A stretch of DNA of 64,000 nt from Micromonospora rubida (GTDB taxonomy: Bacteria > Actinomycetota > Actinomycetes > Mycobacteriales > Micromonosporaceae), in assembly GCF_009908295.1 (NCBI RefSeq), contig NZ_JAAALO010000004.1, positions 852,629 to 916,628 of the forward strand, in the 5' to 3' direction. Of this stretch, positions 7,674-16,059 are shown one piece after another. The translations under genes and the position numbers were made by a program. The notes beneath the pieces were generated by a model that saw only the letters and a list, made by a program, of their open reading frames with translations, did not search any database and was not told the origin of the DNA. How positions within the stretch are numbered: position 1 is the first letter of the stretch; each line of letters begins with the position of its first letter.

Positions 7674-8948
7674 ATGGCTACAGACACGGCGAATTCGTCG
7701 GTGGCGGGAGACCTGCGGGCACCGATCACACCGGAAGGCCGCACTATGGTCGACCTGCTGACCGGCGTACTCCCGCAGATCCGGTCGGAGGCCGGTGACA
7801 ACGACCGGGACGGCACGTTCCCGGTCGAGGTGTTCGGACAGCTGGCCAAGCTCGGCCTGATGGGCGCGACCGTGCCTACCGCGCTCGGCGGGCTCGGGGT
7901 CCACCGGTTGTACGACGTCGCCGTCGCCCTGATGCGCCTGGCCCAGGCGGACGCCTCCACCGCCCTGGCCCTGCACGTCCAGCTCAGCCGCGGGCTCACC
8001 CTGACCTACGAATGGCTGCACGGCTCCCCGCCGGTACGGGCGCTGGCCGAGCGGTTGCTGCGGGCCATGGCGACGGGGGAGGCCGCCGTCTGCGGGGCCC
8101 TGAAGGACGCGCCGGGCGTCGTCACCGAACTGACCGCCGACGGTTCCGGCGGCTGGTTGCTCAACGGCCGCAAGATCCTGGTCAGCATGGCACCGATCGG
8201 TACCCACTTCTTCGTGCACGCCCAGCGCCGTGACGCCGACGGCAACGTGTTGCTGTCCGTTCCGATAGTGCGACGCGACGCGCCTGGGCTGACCGTCGGC
8301 ACGCACTGGGACGGCCTCGGCATGCGGGCCTCCGGCACCCTCGACGTCAGCTTCCACGACTGTCCGGTCGCCGCCGACCACGTTCTCGACCGCGGACCGG
8401 CCGGCGCGCGTCGTGACGCCGTCCTGGCCGGGCAGACGGTCAGCTCGATCACCATGCTCGGGATCTACGCCGGTGTCGCGCAGGCCGCGCGGGACCTCGC
8501 CGTCGAGATGTGCGCGCGCCGTCGATCGCAGCCGGCGGCCGCCGTCCTCGCCCTGGTGGCCGGCATCGACACGCGGCTGTACACGCTCCGGGCCGTCGCC
8601 GGCACCGCGCTGCTCAACGCGGACCTCCTGGCCGCGGACCTGACCGGCGATCTCGACGAGCGCGGGCGCGGGATGATGACCCCGTTCCAGTACGCGAAGA
8701 TGACCGTCAACGAACTGGCCCCGGCGGTCGTCGACGACTGCCTCTCACTGGTCGGCGGCCAGGCGTACGCCGGGCAGCACCCGTTGGCACGGCTCTACCG
8801 CGACGTCCGGGCCGGTGGCTTCATGCAGCCCTACAGCTATGTGGATGGCGTCGACTACCTGAGCGGCCAGGCGCTGGGTGCAAACCGGGACAACGACTAC
8901 ATGAGCGTTCGGGCGCTCCGCTCCCCAACTCCGGCGGGAGAAAGGTGA
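7674..8948 (+). CDS. evdC: Flavin-dependent amino-sugar nitrososynthase
   Basis: A 424-residue enzyme of the acyl-CoA dehydrogenase fold: N-terminal helical domain, central beta domain (about 140-240, with GWLLNGRKILVSMAPIGTHF) and C-terminal four-helix domain. It matches the nitrososynthase group (ORF36/EvdC, RubN8, KijD3, DnmZ). These use reduced flavin and O2 to oxidise the 3-amine of a dTDP-3-amino-2,3,6-trideoxy sugar through hydroxylamine to nitroso, giving evernitrose. ATG 7674 follows AAGGAAG. It heads a rightward run with the aminotransferase and C-methyltransferase that make its substrate. A flavin reductase partner is not present nearby. This gene is the main evidence for an everninomicin-type rather than an avilamycin-type product. 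Confidence 0.9.
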   Translation: MATDTANSSVAGDLRAPITPEGRTMVDLLTGVLPQIRSEAGDNDRDGTFPVEVFGQLAKLGLMGATVPTALGGLGVHRLYDVAVALMRLAQADASTALALHVQLSRGLTLTYEWLHGSPPVRALAERLLRAMATGEAAVCGALKDAPGVVTELTADGSGGWLLNGRKILVSMAPIGTHFFVHAQRRDADGNVLLSVPIVRRDAPGLTVGTHWDGLGMRASGTLDVSFHDCPVAADHVLDRGPAGARRDAVLAGQTVSSITMLGIYAGVAQAARDLAVEMCARRRSQPAAAVLALVAGIDTRLYTLRAVAGTALLNADLLAADLTGDLDERGRGMMTPFQYAKMTVNELAPAVVDDCLSLVGGQAYAGQHPLARLYRDVRAGGFMQPYSYVDGVDYLSGQALGANRDNDYMSVRALRSPTPAGER

Positions 8949-8950
8949 AC

Positions 8951-10072
8951 ATGACCATCCGAGTGTGGGACTATCTGCCGGAATACGAGAAGGAACGGGC
9001 CGACCTGCTCGACGCGGTGGAGACGGTCTTCGGGTCGGGCAACCTCGTGCTCGGCCGCAGCGTGCGCGGCTTCGAAAGCGAGTTCGCCGCGTACCACGAC
9101 GTGGCGCACTGCGTCACGGTGGACAACGGCACCAACGCGATCAAGCTGGCCCTGCAGGCGTTGGGCGTGGGGCCCGGCGACGAGGTGGTCACTGTCGCCA
9201 ACACGGCGGCGCCGACCGTGCTGGCGATCGACGCCGTCGGCGCGATCCCGGTCTTCGTGGACATCCGGCCGGACGACTACCTGATGGACACCACCCAGGT
9301 GGCCGACGTGATCACGCCCGCGACCAAGGCTCTGCTGCCCGTCCACCTGTACGGCCAATGCGTGGAGATGGCACCGCTGGAGCGGCTGGCCCGCGAGCAC
9401 GGGCTGCTGGTGCTGGAGGACTGCGCGCAGTCGCACGGCGCGCGGCACGCAGGGCGGCTCGCCGGGACCATGGGCGACGCGGCGGCCTTCTCCTTCTATC
9501 CGACCAAGGTGCTGGGCGCATACGGTGACGGCGGCGCCGTGCTCACCGGTAGTGAGACCGTGGACCGTGACCTGCGCCAACTGCGCTACTACGGCATGGA
9601 GAGCGTGTACTACGTCGTGCAGACGCCCGGTCACAACAGCCGGCTGGACGAGGTGCAGGCGGAGATACTCCGGCGCAAGCTGGGCCGGCTCGACGAGTAC
9701 ATCGCCGGGCGCCGCGCGGTGGCCGAGCGCTACGCCGCCGGGCTGGGCGACATCGCCGACGCGACGGGGCTCGTCCTACCCACCCTCGCCGACGCCAACG
9801 ACCACGTCTTCTACCTTTACGTCGTCCGTCATCCGCAACGGGACGCGATCCTGGATCAACTGAACCGGCGTGGGATCACGCTGAACATCAGTTACCCGTG
9901 GCCGGTGCACACCATGACCGGCTTCTCGAAGCTCGGCTATGCCGCCGGATCGCTGCCGGTCACCGAACGGGTCGCCGACGAGATCTTCTCCCTGCCCATG
10001 TACCCGTCACTGCCGGTCGATGTGCAGGAAACGGTGATAGGTGCATTGCGCGACGTACTCACGACGCTCTGA
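8951..10072 (+). CDS. dTDP-sugar 3-aminotransferase (DegT/DnrJ/EryC1)
   Basis: A 373-residue PLP-dependent sugar aminotransferase. The internal aldimine lysine is K186 in the motif SFYPTKVLGAYGDGG, and the SHGA motif that positions PLP is at about residue 160. It should convert a dTDP-3-keto-2,6-dideoxy sugar to the 3-amino sugar with glutamate or glutamine as donor. That amino group is the one later oxidised by the neighbouring nitrososynthase. The start at ATG 8951, two bases after the nitrososynthase stop, is supported by AAAGG and implies one transcript. Confidence 0.88.
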   Translation: MTIRVWDYLPEYEKERADLLDAVETVFGSGNLVLGRSVRGFESEFAAYHDVAHCVTVDNGTNAIKLALQALGVGPGDEVVTVANTAAPTVLAIDAVGAIPVFVDIRPDDYLMDTTQVADVITPATKALLPVHLYGQCVEMAPLERLAREHGLLVLEDCAQSHGARHAGRLAGTMGDAAAFSFYPTKVLGAYGDGGAVLTGSETVDRDLRQLRYYGMESVYYVVQTPGHNSRLDEVQAEILRRKLGRLDEYIAGRRAVAERYAAGLGDIADATGLVLPTLADANDHVFYLYVVRHPQRDAILDQLNRRGITLNISYPWPVHTMTGFSKLGYAAGSLPVTERVADEIFSLPMYPSLPVDVQETVIGALRDVLTTL

Positions 10073-10102
10073 GCCGCCGGTAGCACTGGAGGAAAGCCAC
10101 CC

Positions 10103-11353
10103 ATGATCAGCCCAGCCGACCGGGCACGGCCACGAGCCACCTGCCGTGCCTGCGGTGGAACTGTCGTGCAGTTCCTCGACCTCGGCCGCCAGCCACTGTC
10201 CGACCGCTTCCTGACTGAACAGGAGATCCAGCAGGAGTACTTCTTCCATCTCGCCGTCGGCGCCTGCGAGACGTGCACGATGGTGCAGCTCATGCAGGAT
10301 GTCCCCCGGGAGCGGATGTTCCACGAGGACTATCCGTACTACTCGTCCGGTTCCGCGGTCATGCAGAAGCACTTCGCGGACACCGCCCGGCAACTGTTGG
10401 AGACGGAGGCCGCCGGCCCGGATCCGTTCGTGGTCGAGATCGGCTGCAACGACGGGGTGATGCTGCGGACCGTGCACGAGGCTGGCGTCCGGCACCTGGG
10501 CTTCGAACCGTCGGGCAAGGTCGCGGAAGCGGCAAGGGCCAAGGGCCTTCGGGTACGCGGGGACTTCTTCGAGGAGTCCACCGCCCGTGAGGTACGCGAG
10601 AGCGACGGCCCCGCGGATGTGATCTTCGCGGCGAACACCATCTGCCACATCCCGTACCTTGATTCGATCCTGCGGGGTGTCGACGCGCTGCTCGGGCCGG
10701 ACGGCGTCTTCGTCTTCGAGGACCCGTACCTGGGCGACATTCTGTCGAAGACGTCGTTCGACCAGATCTACGACGAGCACTTCTTCCTGTTCTCGGCGCG
10801 CTCCGTGCAGGCGTTGGCCGCGTCGTCCGGGTTCGAGCTGGTCGACGTGGACCGGCTGGCCGTGCATGGCGGCGAGGTCCGGTACACGCTGGCCCGCGCG
10901 GGTGCGCGCCGCCCAGCGGACCGGGTGGCCGCACTGATCGCCGAGGAGGACGCGGGCGGTGTCGCGACGCTGGCCCGGCTGGACCAGTTCGCCGCCCAGG
11001 TCGGCCGGATCCGCGACGACCTGCGGGCGTTGCTCGAACGGTTGACGGCGGAGGGCAAACGGGTGGTCGCCTACGGGGCGACCGCCAAGAGTGCGACCGT
11101 GACGAACTTCTGCGGCATCGGCCCGGACCTGGTGTCACGGGTGTACGACACGACGCCCGCCAAACAGGGCCGCCTGACCCCGGGCACGCACATCCCGGTT
11201 CGGGCGGCGGACGAGTTCTCGGCCGACCCGGCGGACTACGCGCTGCTCTTCGCATGGAACCACGCCGATGAAATCATGGCGAGAGAGCAGGCGTTCCGGC
11301 AGGCCGGCGGGGCCTGGATCCTGTACGTCCCGCACGTACACGTGCGGGATTGA
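10103..11353 (+). CDS. NDP-hexose 3-C-methyltransferase, evernitrose branch
   Basis: A 416-residue SAM-dependent C-methyltransferase of the TylC3/EvaC type. It has an N-terminal zinc-binding module (CRACGG at residues 14-19 and a second Cys pair at about 53-56), a SAM fold (VVEIGCNDGVML near 110) and the family's C-terminal domain (VVAYGATAKSATVTNFCG near 315). These enzymes methylate C3 of a 3-keto sugar nucleotide. The gene follows the aminotransferase by 30 bp, so the expected product is the branched 3-C-methyl precursor of evernitrose. A second paralogue at 54837-56126 presumably serves a different sugar. Confidence 0.88.
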   Translation: MISPADRARPRATCRACGGTVVQFLDLGRQPLSDRFLTEQEIQQEYFFHLAVGACETCTMVQLMQDVPRERMFHEDYPYYSSGSAVMQKHFADTARQLLETEAAGPDPFVVEIGCNDGVMLRTVHEAGVRHLGFEPSGKVAEAARAKGLRVRGDFFEESTAREVRESDGPADVIFAANTICHIPYLDSILRGVDALLGPDGVFVFEDPYLGDILSKTSFDQIYDEHFFLFSARSVQALAASSGFELVDVDRLAVHGGEVRYTLARAGARRPADRVAALIAEEDAGGVATLARLDQFAAQVGRIRDDLRALLERLTAEGKRVVAYGATAKSATVTNFCGIGPDLVSRVYDTTPAKQGRLTPGTHIPVRAADEFSADPADYALLFAWNHADEIMAREQAFRQAGGAWILYVPHVHVRD

Positions 11354-11360
11354 GCGATCC

Positions 11361-11966
11361 GTGCAGGTAGCAGCCGAACTGGCCGTCAAGGGCGCATACG
11401 TCTTCACCCCGCGTGTCTTTCCCGACACGCGGGGGGTCTTCCTGTCCCCGTACCTGGAATCGACCTTCACCGAGACACTCGGATATCCGTTGTTCCCCGT
11501 GGCGCAGACCAGTTACAGCGTCTCCCGCCGCGGCGTCGTCCGCGGGCTGCACTACACCACGACGCCGCCCGGCGCGGCCAAGTTCGTCTCGTGCCCGTAT
11601 GGCCGGGTCCTCGACGTGGTGCTCGACGTCCGGGTCGGGTCGCCGACCTTCGGGCGCTGGGACAGCGTGGTCCTCGACTCTCAGGACTTCAGGTCGCTGT
11701 ACCTGCCGACGGGGGTGGCGCACATGTTCGTCGCGCTGGTGGACGACACGGTGATGTCGTACCTGCTCTCCACGGAGTACGTCTTCGAGAACGAGCGGGC
11801 GTTGTCACCGCTCGACGACACGCTCGGCCTACCCGTTCCCGCCGACATCGAGCCGATCCTGTCGGACCGGGACCGAACCGCGATCACCTTCGCCCAGGCC
11901 CACGCGGCCGGGGTGCTTCCTCGATACGAGATCTGCGCCGAGATCGAGGCGCGTCTTGCTCAGTGA
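11361..11966 (+). CDS. dTDP-4-keto-6-deoxyhexose 3,5-(or 5-)epimerase
   Basis: A 201-residue RmlC-family cupin. The signature RGLHY contains the catalytic base H64, and the barrel continues with FVSCPYGRVLDVVLDVR. It should invert C5 (and possibly C3) of the 4-keto sugar to give the L-configuration of evernitrose. GTG 11361 lies seven bases after the C-methyltransferase stop. Its last 138 bases overlap, antisense, the 3' end of the reductase gene encoded on the opposite strand. Confidence 0.88.
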   Translation: MQVAAELAVKGAYVFTPRVFPDTRGVFLSPYLESTFTETLGYPLFPVAQTSYSVSRRGVVRGLHYTTTPPGAAKFVSCPYGRVLDVVLDVRVGSPTFGRWDSVVLDSQDFRSLYLPTGVAHMFVALVDDTVMSYLLSTEYVFENERALSPLDDTLGLPVPADIEPILSDRDRTAITFAQAHAAGVLPRYEICAEIEARLAQ

Positions 11967-12914
11967 CCGCACGGTCCGGCGTAGACCGTGCAGAAGACCC
12001 ACCCGGGCATGCCATCCGGTCAGGGCGGTGAACGCGGATGCGTCGACCACCAGACTGTGGAAGTCGGTCTGCCGGGCACTGGCGGGCGGCGCGACGGAAA
12101 CGACCGGCACCGGCGGACGCCCCGTCTCCTCCGCGACCAGTGCGGCGATCGCACGGAAAAGGTCGCCGACCGGTTCGCCGTGGCGGTTGCCGAGCGGCCA
12201 GTGCCGGCCGACGAGCGCATCGGCATGGTCGAGGGCGGCGACGAAGGCGGTCGCCGCGTCGTCCACGTAGAGCAGCTCTCGCTGGATGGTGCCGTCGTGC
12301 CACATGGTCAGGGGTTCACCGGCGAGCGCACGGCGGATCATCGTCGACACGACCCCACGGTCGTCGCCGCCACTCGGCCGGGCCGGCCCGAAGACCGTGG
12401 GCAGGCGCAGCGTGACTCCGCGTAGGATGCCATCGGCAGAGGCCTGGTCGAGCAGCGCTTCGGCGGCCACCTTCTGCCGGTCGTATCCGGTTTCCGGGTG
12501 GTCGGGTTCGGTGCCGTCGATGGGCGTCCGGTGCGCCCGGCCAACCTGCGATGCCGAGCCGGCGAAGACGACCACCGGTGGCCCGGTCCCGGCCCGCGCA
12601 CCCTCGACCAGGTCACGGACCACGCCGACGTTCACCCGCGCCGCGGTGCTGTCGCCGTCGGCGCCGCGCCACCCGGCGGTGTTGAGCACCAGGTTGATCA
12701 CGGCGTCCGCGCCCTCAACTGCCGCCGCGACCGCGCCTGCCTCGGTGAGGTCGGCGGTGACCACCTCGAAATCAGCGGCGACCGACTTCGGTACCACAGC
12801 GGATCGGCGGGACACCGCCCGAACGGTGACCGGGCGGTCGGCCAGCGCGGTCAGGACGGCCGATCCCACGAACCCGGAGGCGCCGAGCACCGCGATCAGC
12901 GGGCGGTCCGTCAT
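11829..12914 (-). CDS. dTDP-4-keto-6-deoxyhexose 4-ketoreductase
   Basis: A 361-residue SDR of the type that performs the final 4-keto reduction in deoxysugar pathways. The NAD(P) motif is LGASGFVGSAVL (about residues 8-19), a Ser-containing strand is VVFAGSAS and the catalytic YDRQK motif is at about residue 145. ATG 12914 overlaps the stop of the upstream O-methyltransferase (ATGA), so the two are translationally coupled. The C-terminal 46 residues are read from the antisense of the 3,5-epimerase gene and look like an unstructured extension, suggesting loss of an original stop. Expected role: reduction before 4-O-methylation of evernitrose. Confidence 0.82.
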   Translation of the reverse strand: MTDRPLIAVLGASGFVGSAVLTALADRPVTVRAVSRRSAVVPKSVAADFEVVTADLTEAGAVAAAVEGADAVINLVLNTAGWRGADGDSTAARVNVGVVRDLVEGARAGTGPPVVVFAGSASQVGRAHRTPIDGTEPDHPETGYDRQKVAAEALLDQASADGILRGVTLRLPTVFGPARPSGGDDRGVVSTMIRRALAGEPLTMWHDGTIQRELLYVDDAATAFVAALDHADALVGRHWPLGNRHGEPVGDLFRAIAALVAEETGRPPVPVVSVAPPASARQTDFHSLVVDASAFTALTGWHARVGLLHGLRRTVRSLSKTRLDLGADLVSRKHPGRVGLGEGDRGSVPVRQDRLDVGGNG

Positions 12915-13831
12915 CGCCCGGCAGCTCCGGACCGGTACAGCGCCTGCCAGTAGAAGCTCCACGGGACGGCCCTCGCATCGGCGAGCAGCACCCAGTCGCG
13001 GTCCGGCCGATAGGCGTCGATGAACCGGCGGGACTGCGCCGCAACGGCGCCGTCGTCGAAGATGTCCACGATGTCCCGCAGCGGGCCGGTCCGCAGCGCG
13101 AGCTGGACGACCGCATCGCCCTGCGAGTGCCCGTCCAGGCTCTTGTCGAGGTACTTGCCGACCGGGTTGTTGACGTACAGGTGGTCGGCATGGGTAGCGA
13201 TGAGGTTTAGGTAGGCGCCGACGGTGTCGGGGGTCATCTCCGCGAACGAGTCGATGTTGATGGCCAGGTCGAACCGGAGCTCACGCAGGGCACCGGCGGC
13301 CTCCGCCTGGTCGACGCAGTGAAGATGGACCTTGGCAAGCTGCTCGTCGGTCAGCACCACTCCGAGGTAGCGGCTGGCCAGATCGAGCGAATTCTCCAGA
13401 TCGACGATGTGGTACGCGGCGATCTCGTGGTTGGACAGCAGCGCGTGGCAGGTCCGCCCGTAGCCGGCACCGATCTCCAGGATGCTCGCACCGTCGAGGG
13501 TCATTCGGCTCTCGATGAACTCCACCTCGAGCACCGCCTGCAGGTAGTCCATGCAGACCGCTTCGCCGTCGTAGGTGATCGAGAACGGATCGCCGACCTC
13601 GCGGTTGGCGATGCGGCGCAGCCGGGCCCAGTTGGCCGGGCTGAAACCCGCCGCGAGGGTGAAGATGAGCGTTTTCAGGTATCGCACACCGTTGACCCGC
13701 GGGTCCCAGAGTGCCAGCTTGTAATTGACCTCGCTGGACTTGAAGTTGCTCAGATCGCCGACAGCCTCCCTGGTGACCTGGGTGTTGTTGTAGAGCTCCC
13801 AGAGCGGGCTGCGGCCGTACGTCTGGCTCAT
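12911..13831 (-). CDS. Sugar O-methyltransferase (NanM-like)
   Basis: A 306-residue protein of the putative sugar O-methyltransferase group exemplified by NanM. The SAM-binding motif is ILEIGAGYGRTCHALL (about residues 117-132) and an acidic strand is FDLAINIDSFAEM. Since evernitrose carries a 4-O-methyl group and this gene is coupled to the 4-ketoreductase, 4-O-methylation is the likely job; other positions on the oligosaccharide cannot be excluded. It ends the evernitrose block, and IS remnants follow upstream. Confidence 0.8.
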   Translation of the reverse strand: MSQTYGRSPLWELYNNTQVTREAVGDLSNFKSSEVNYKLALWDPRVNGVRYLKTLIFTLAAGFSPANWARLRRIANREVGDPFSITYDGEAVCMDYLQAVLEVEFIESRMTLDGASILEIGAGYGRTCHALLSNHEIAAYHIVDLENSLDLASRYLGVVLTDEQLAKVHLHCVDQAEAAGALRELRFDLAINIDSFAEMTPDTVGAYLNLIATHADHLYVNNPVGKYLDKSLDGHSQGDAVVQLALRTGPLRDIVDIFDDGAVAAQSRRFIDAYRPDRDWVLLADARAVPWSFYWQALYRSGAAGR

Positions 13832-13999
13832 GTGCTCCCCTGCCGGATCGAATCACCGATGGTGACCGTACCGGCTATTTGTTAGCGGTTCGCCTAGAGC
13901 CGCCTTTCAAGATCATGGTTGACGTTCGAGGTTGCGGCGGCGTGTGTGGTGGGGTCGTCGGAGGACGTCTGATTCACGTATTTCGCCGGTTATGCGGGT

Positions 14000-14123
14000 T
14001 TAGTTGTATCGATAGGTTGGGGTGGTTTCGGCGGTGAGTCGTTTGGCGAAGTTGTCGATCATGGCGATGATGATCAAGCTGGCGGAGTTGTCGGGTCGGG
14101 CTTCGTAGTCGCATTGCAGATTC
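14000..14123 (-). mobile_element. IS5-like transposase C-terminal remnant
   Basis: On the minus strand the last 41 codons read CDYEARPDNSASLIIIAM followed by IDNFAKRL and a stop at 14000-14002. This is the style of the C-terminus of an IS5-family transposase. Nothing upstream continues it: the frame is lost at the junction with the IS630 fragment. Decayed insertion element. Confidence 0.55.
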
Positions 14124-14130
14124 CGTCTGA

Positions 14131-14848
14131 CGTAGGACCGGCTACGTCACGGCGATTAGCGTCGAGACCGTCCGTCGTGTCCTGCACGAACGTGGCGTGT
14201 CGTGGCAGGCTACCAAGACGTGGAAGGCCAACACCTACCCTGACCTCACCACCAAGATGCGTCGTATCCTCGACCTCTACGACCACCCGCCCGCCGACGG
14301 CAGGGTGCTCTGCGTGGACGAGCTTGGGCCACTGAACCTGCAACCCCGCCCCGGCCGGGCCTGGCGCCCCCAGGGCCCACCAGTTCGGCTACGGGCCACC
14401 TACACCCGTGACCAGGGTGTACGGCACCTGATCGCCGCCTTGGACCTGGCCACCGGAAAGCTGCACTACCGCATCCGGGACCGCAAACGCTGGCGCGAGC
14501 TTCTGGCCTTCCTCAAGACCCTGCGCCGCCGCTGGCCCGACCAAGCTGTACCTCATCGTGGACAACTTCTCCCCACACAAGCACCCCGAGGTCCGCACCT
14601 GGTGCGCCACCAACCAGGTCGACCTGGTCTTCCTGCCCACGTACGCGTCGTGGCTGAACTGGATCGAGGCGGAGTTCGCCGCAGTGCGGTACTTCGCCCT
14701 CAACGGCACCGACCACCGCACCCACGCCGAACAGGACGCCGCCAACGCCGCCTACATCCGCTGGCGCAACCAACGCGCCACACCGAAAGCCGGATTCGCC
14801 ACCGGATCCAAGATCCGCCACACGGATTACCCGTTCAAGGCTGCATGA
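14131..14848 (+). pseudogene. IS630-family transposase, 5'-truncated and frameshifted
   Basis: The frame from 14131 gives ISVETVRRVLHERGVSWQAT and the first DDE aspartate region (VLCVDELGPLNLQPRPGRAW). Near 14540 a single-base shift moves the reading to another frame, which continues with LYLIVDNFSPHKH and LPTYASWLNWIEAEF, the remaining catalytic D and E motifs, ending at 14848. The N-terminal DNA-binding domain is missing. Together with the IS5 scrap this forms an IS graveyard between the evernitrose block and the next sugar operon. Confidence 0.8.
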
Positions 14849-15018
14849 CGAGGCACTAGTGAGCTCCCTATATTGCATTCGAGAAGGGTGATTCCTGCCT
14901 TATCTTCGAGTACCGTGAGCCACGGCAACGAGACATGACTTTCCTCGGGGCAACCCGGTAGTTCGCCATCCTTCGACGCGATCACATCGAGGGTTGGTCA
15001 CAGGGGCTGGAGATTATC

Positions 15019-16059
15019 CTGACTAGGCGAGCGCTGATCACAGGGATTACCGGTCAGGACGGTACCTATCTTGCGCGGCACCTCCTGGCCGCTGGATATG
15101 ACGTCTATGGAATGGTGCGGGGCCAGAATTCGCCGAGCGCGCGCTGCGGTCGGCAAGTGCACCCGGAAGTCAGGCTTGTCAACGGCGACCTGATGGACCA
15201 GTCGAGCCTGATCTCGGCGGTGGAGAAGGTTCAACCGGACGAGATCTACAACCTCGGTGCGCTGTCCTACGTCCCTACCTCGTGGCAGCAGCCCACCACC
15301 ACTGCGGAGATCACCGGGATGGGCGTGCTGCGCATGCTCGAAGCCGTCCGGATCGTTGCGGGTATCACCAGCTCGCGTACCCCCGGCCCGGGTCAGACAC
15401 GCTTTTATCAGGCCTCGTCGTCGGAGATGTTCGGCAAGGTGTCGGAGACTCCCCAAAATGAGCTGACGCCCTTTCATCCACGCAGTCCGTATGGCGTCGC
15501 TAAAGCGTTCGGTCACTACACGGTGCAGAACTACCGCGAGTCGTACGGCATATTCGCGGTTTCCGGCATGCTTTTCAACCATGAATCACCCATCCGCGGA
15601 CCGGAGTTCGTGACGCGAAAGGTGTCGCTGGGCGCGGCGGCCGTGAAACTGGGGCTACGGGACTCGTTGCGACTGGGCAATCTGAAGGCCGAGCGAGATT
15701 GGGGTTTCGCCGGCGACTACGTCCGCGGCATGACGCTGATGCTCGCCCAGGACGAGCCTGACGACTACGTCCTGGGTACGGGAATCGCGCACAGCGTGCG
15801 TGAACTGGTCGAGCTGGCCTTCGCCCATGTCGATCTGGACTGGCGTGACCACGTCGTTCTCGACGAGGCGCTCGAGCGTCCGGCCGAGGTCGACCTGCTC
15901 TGCGCCGACGCGACGAAGGCCCAGCAGCGGCTCGGCTGGAAACCGACGGTCTACTTCGAGGAGCTGGTCGCGATGATGGTCGACAGCGATCTCAGTCTGC
16001 TGTCAAGTCCGCAGTGCAGTGGAGGCGGCGTCATTCGCGAGCTGGCCGATCTGTGGTGA
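15019..16059 (+). CDS. GDP-mannose 4,6-dehydratase-like SDR
   Basis: A 346-residue extended SDR of the GMD class. The nucleotide-binding segment is ALITGITGQDGTYLARHLL, the substrate loop SSSEMFG and the catalytic motif YGVAK. Later motifs (NHESPIRGPEFVTRK, ERDWGFAGDYV) are diagnostic of GDP-mannose dehydratases. The first ATG (15112) lies after the Rossmann motif and cannot be the start. The only fitting codon is CTG 15019, six bases after GGAG; CTG is a rare initiator. The product, GDP-4-keto-6-deoxymannose, would feed a D-rhamnose- or fucose-like or mannose-derived residue. GTGA overlap couples it to the next gene. Confidence 0.82.
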   Translation: MTRRALITGITGQDGTYLARHLLAAGYDVYGMVRGQNSPSARCGRQVHPEVRLVNGDLMDQSSLISAVEKVQPDEIYNLGALSYVPTSWQQPTTTAEITGMGVLRMLEAVRIVAGITSSRTPGPGQTRFYQASSSEMFGKVSETPQNELTPFHPRSPYGVAKAFGHYTVQNYRESYGIFAVSGMLFNHESPIRGPEFVTRKVSLGAAAVKLGLRDSLRLGNLKAERDWGFAGDYVRGMTLMLAQDEPDDYVLGTGIAHSVRELVELAFAHVDLDWRDHVVLDEALERPAEVDLLCADATKAQQRLGWKPTVYFEELVAMMVDSDLSLLSSPQCSGGGVIRELADLW

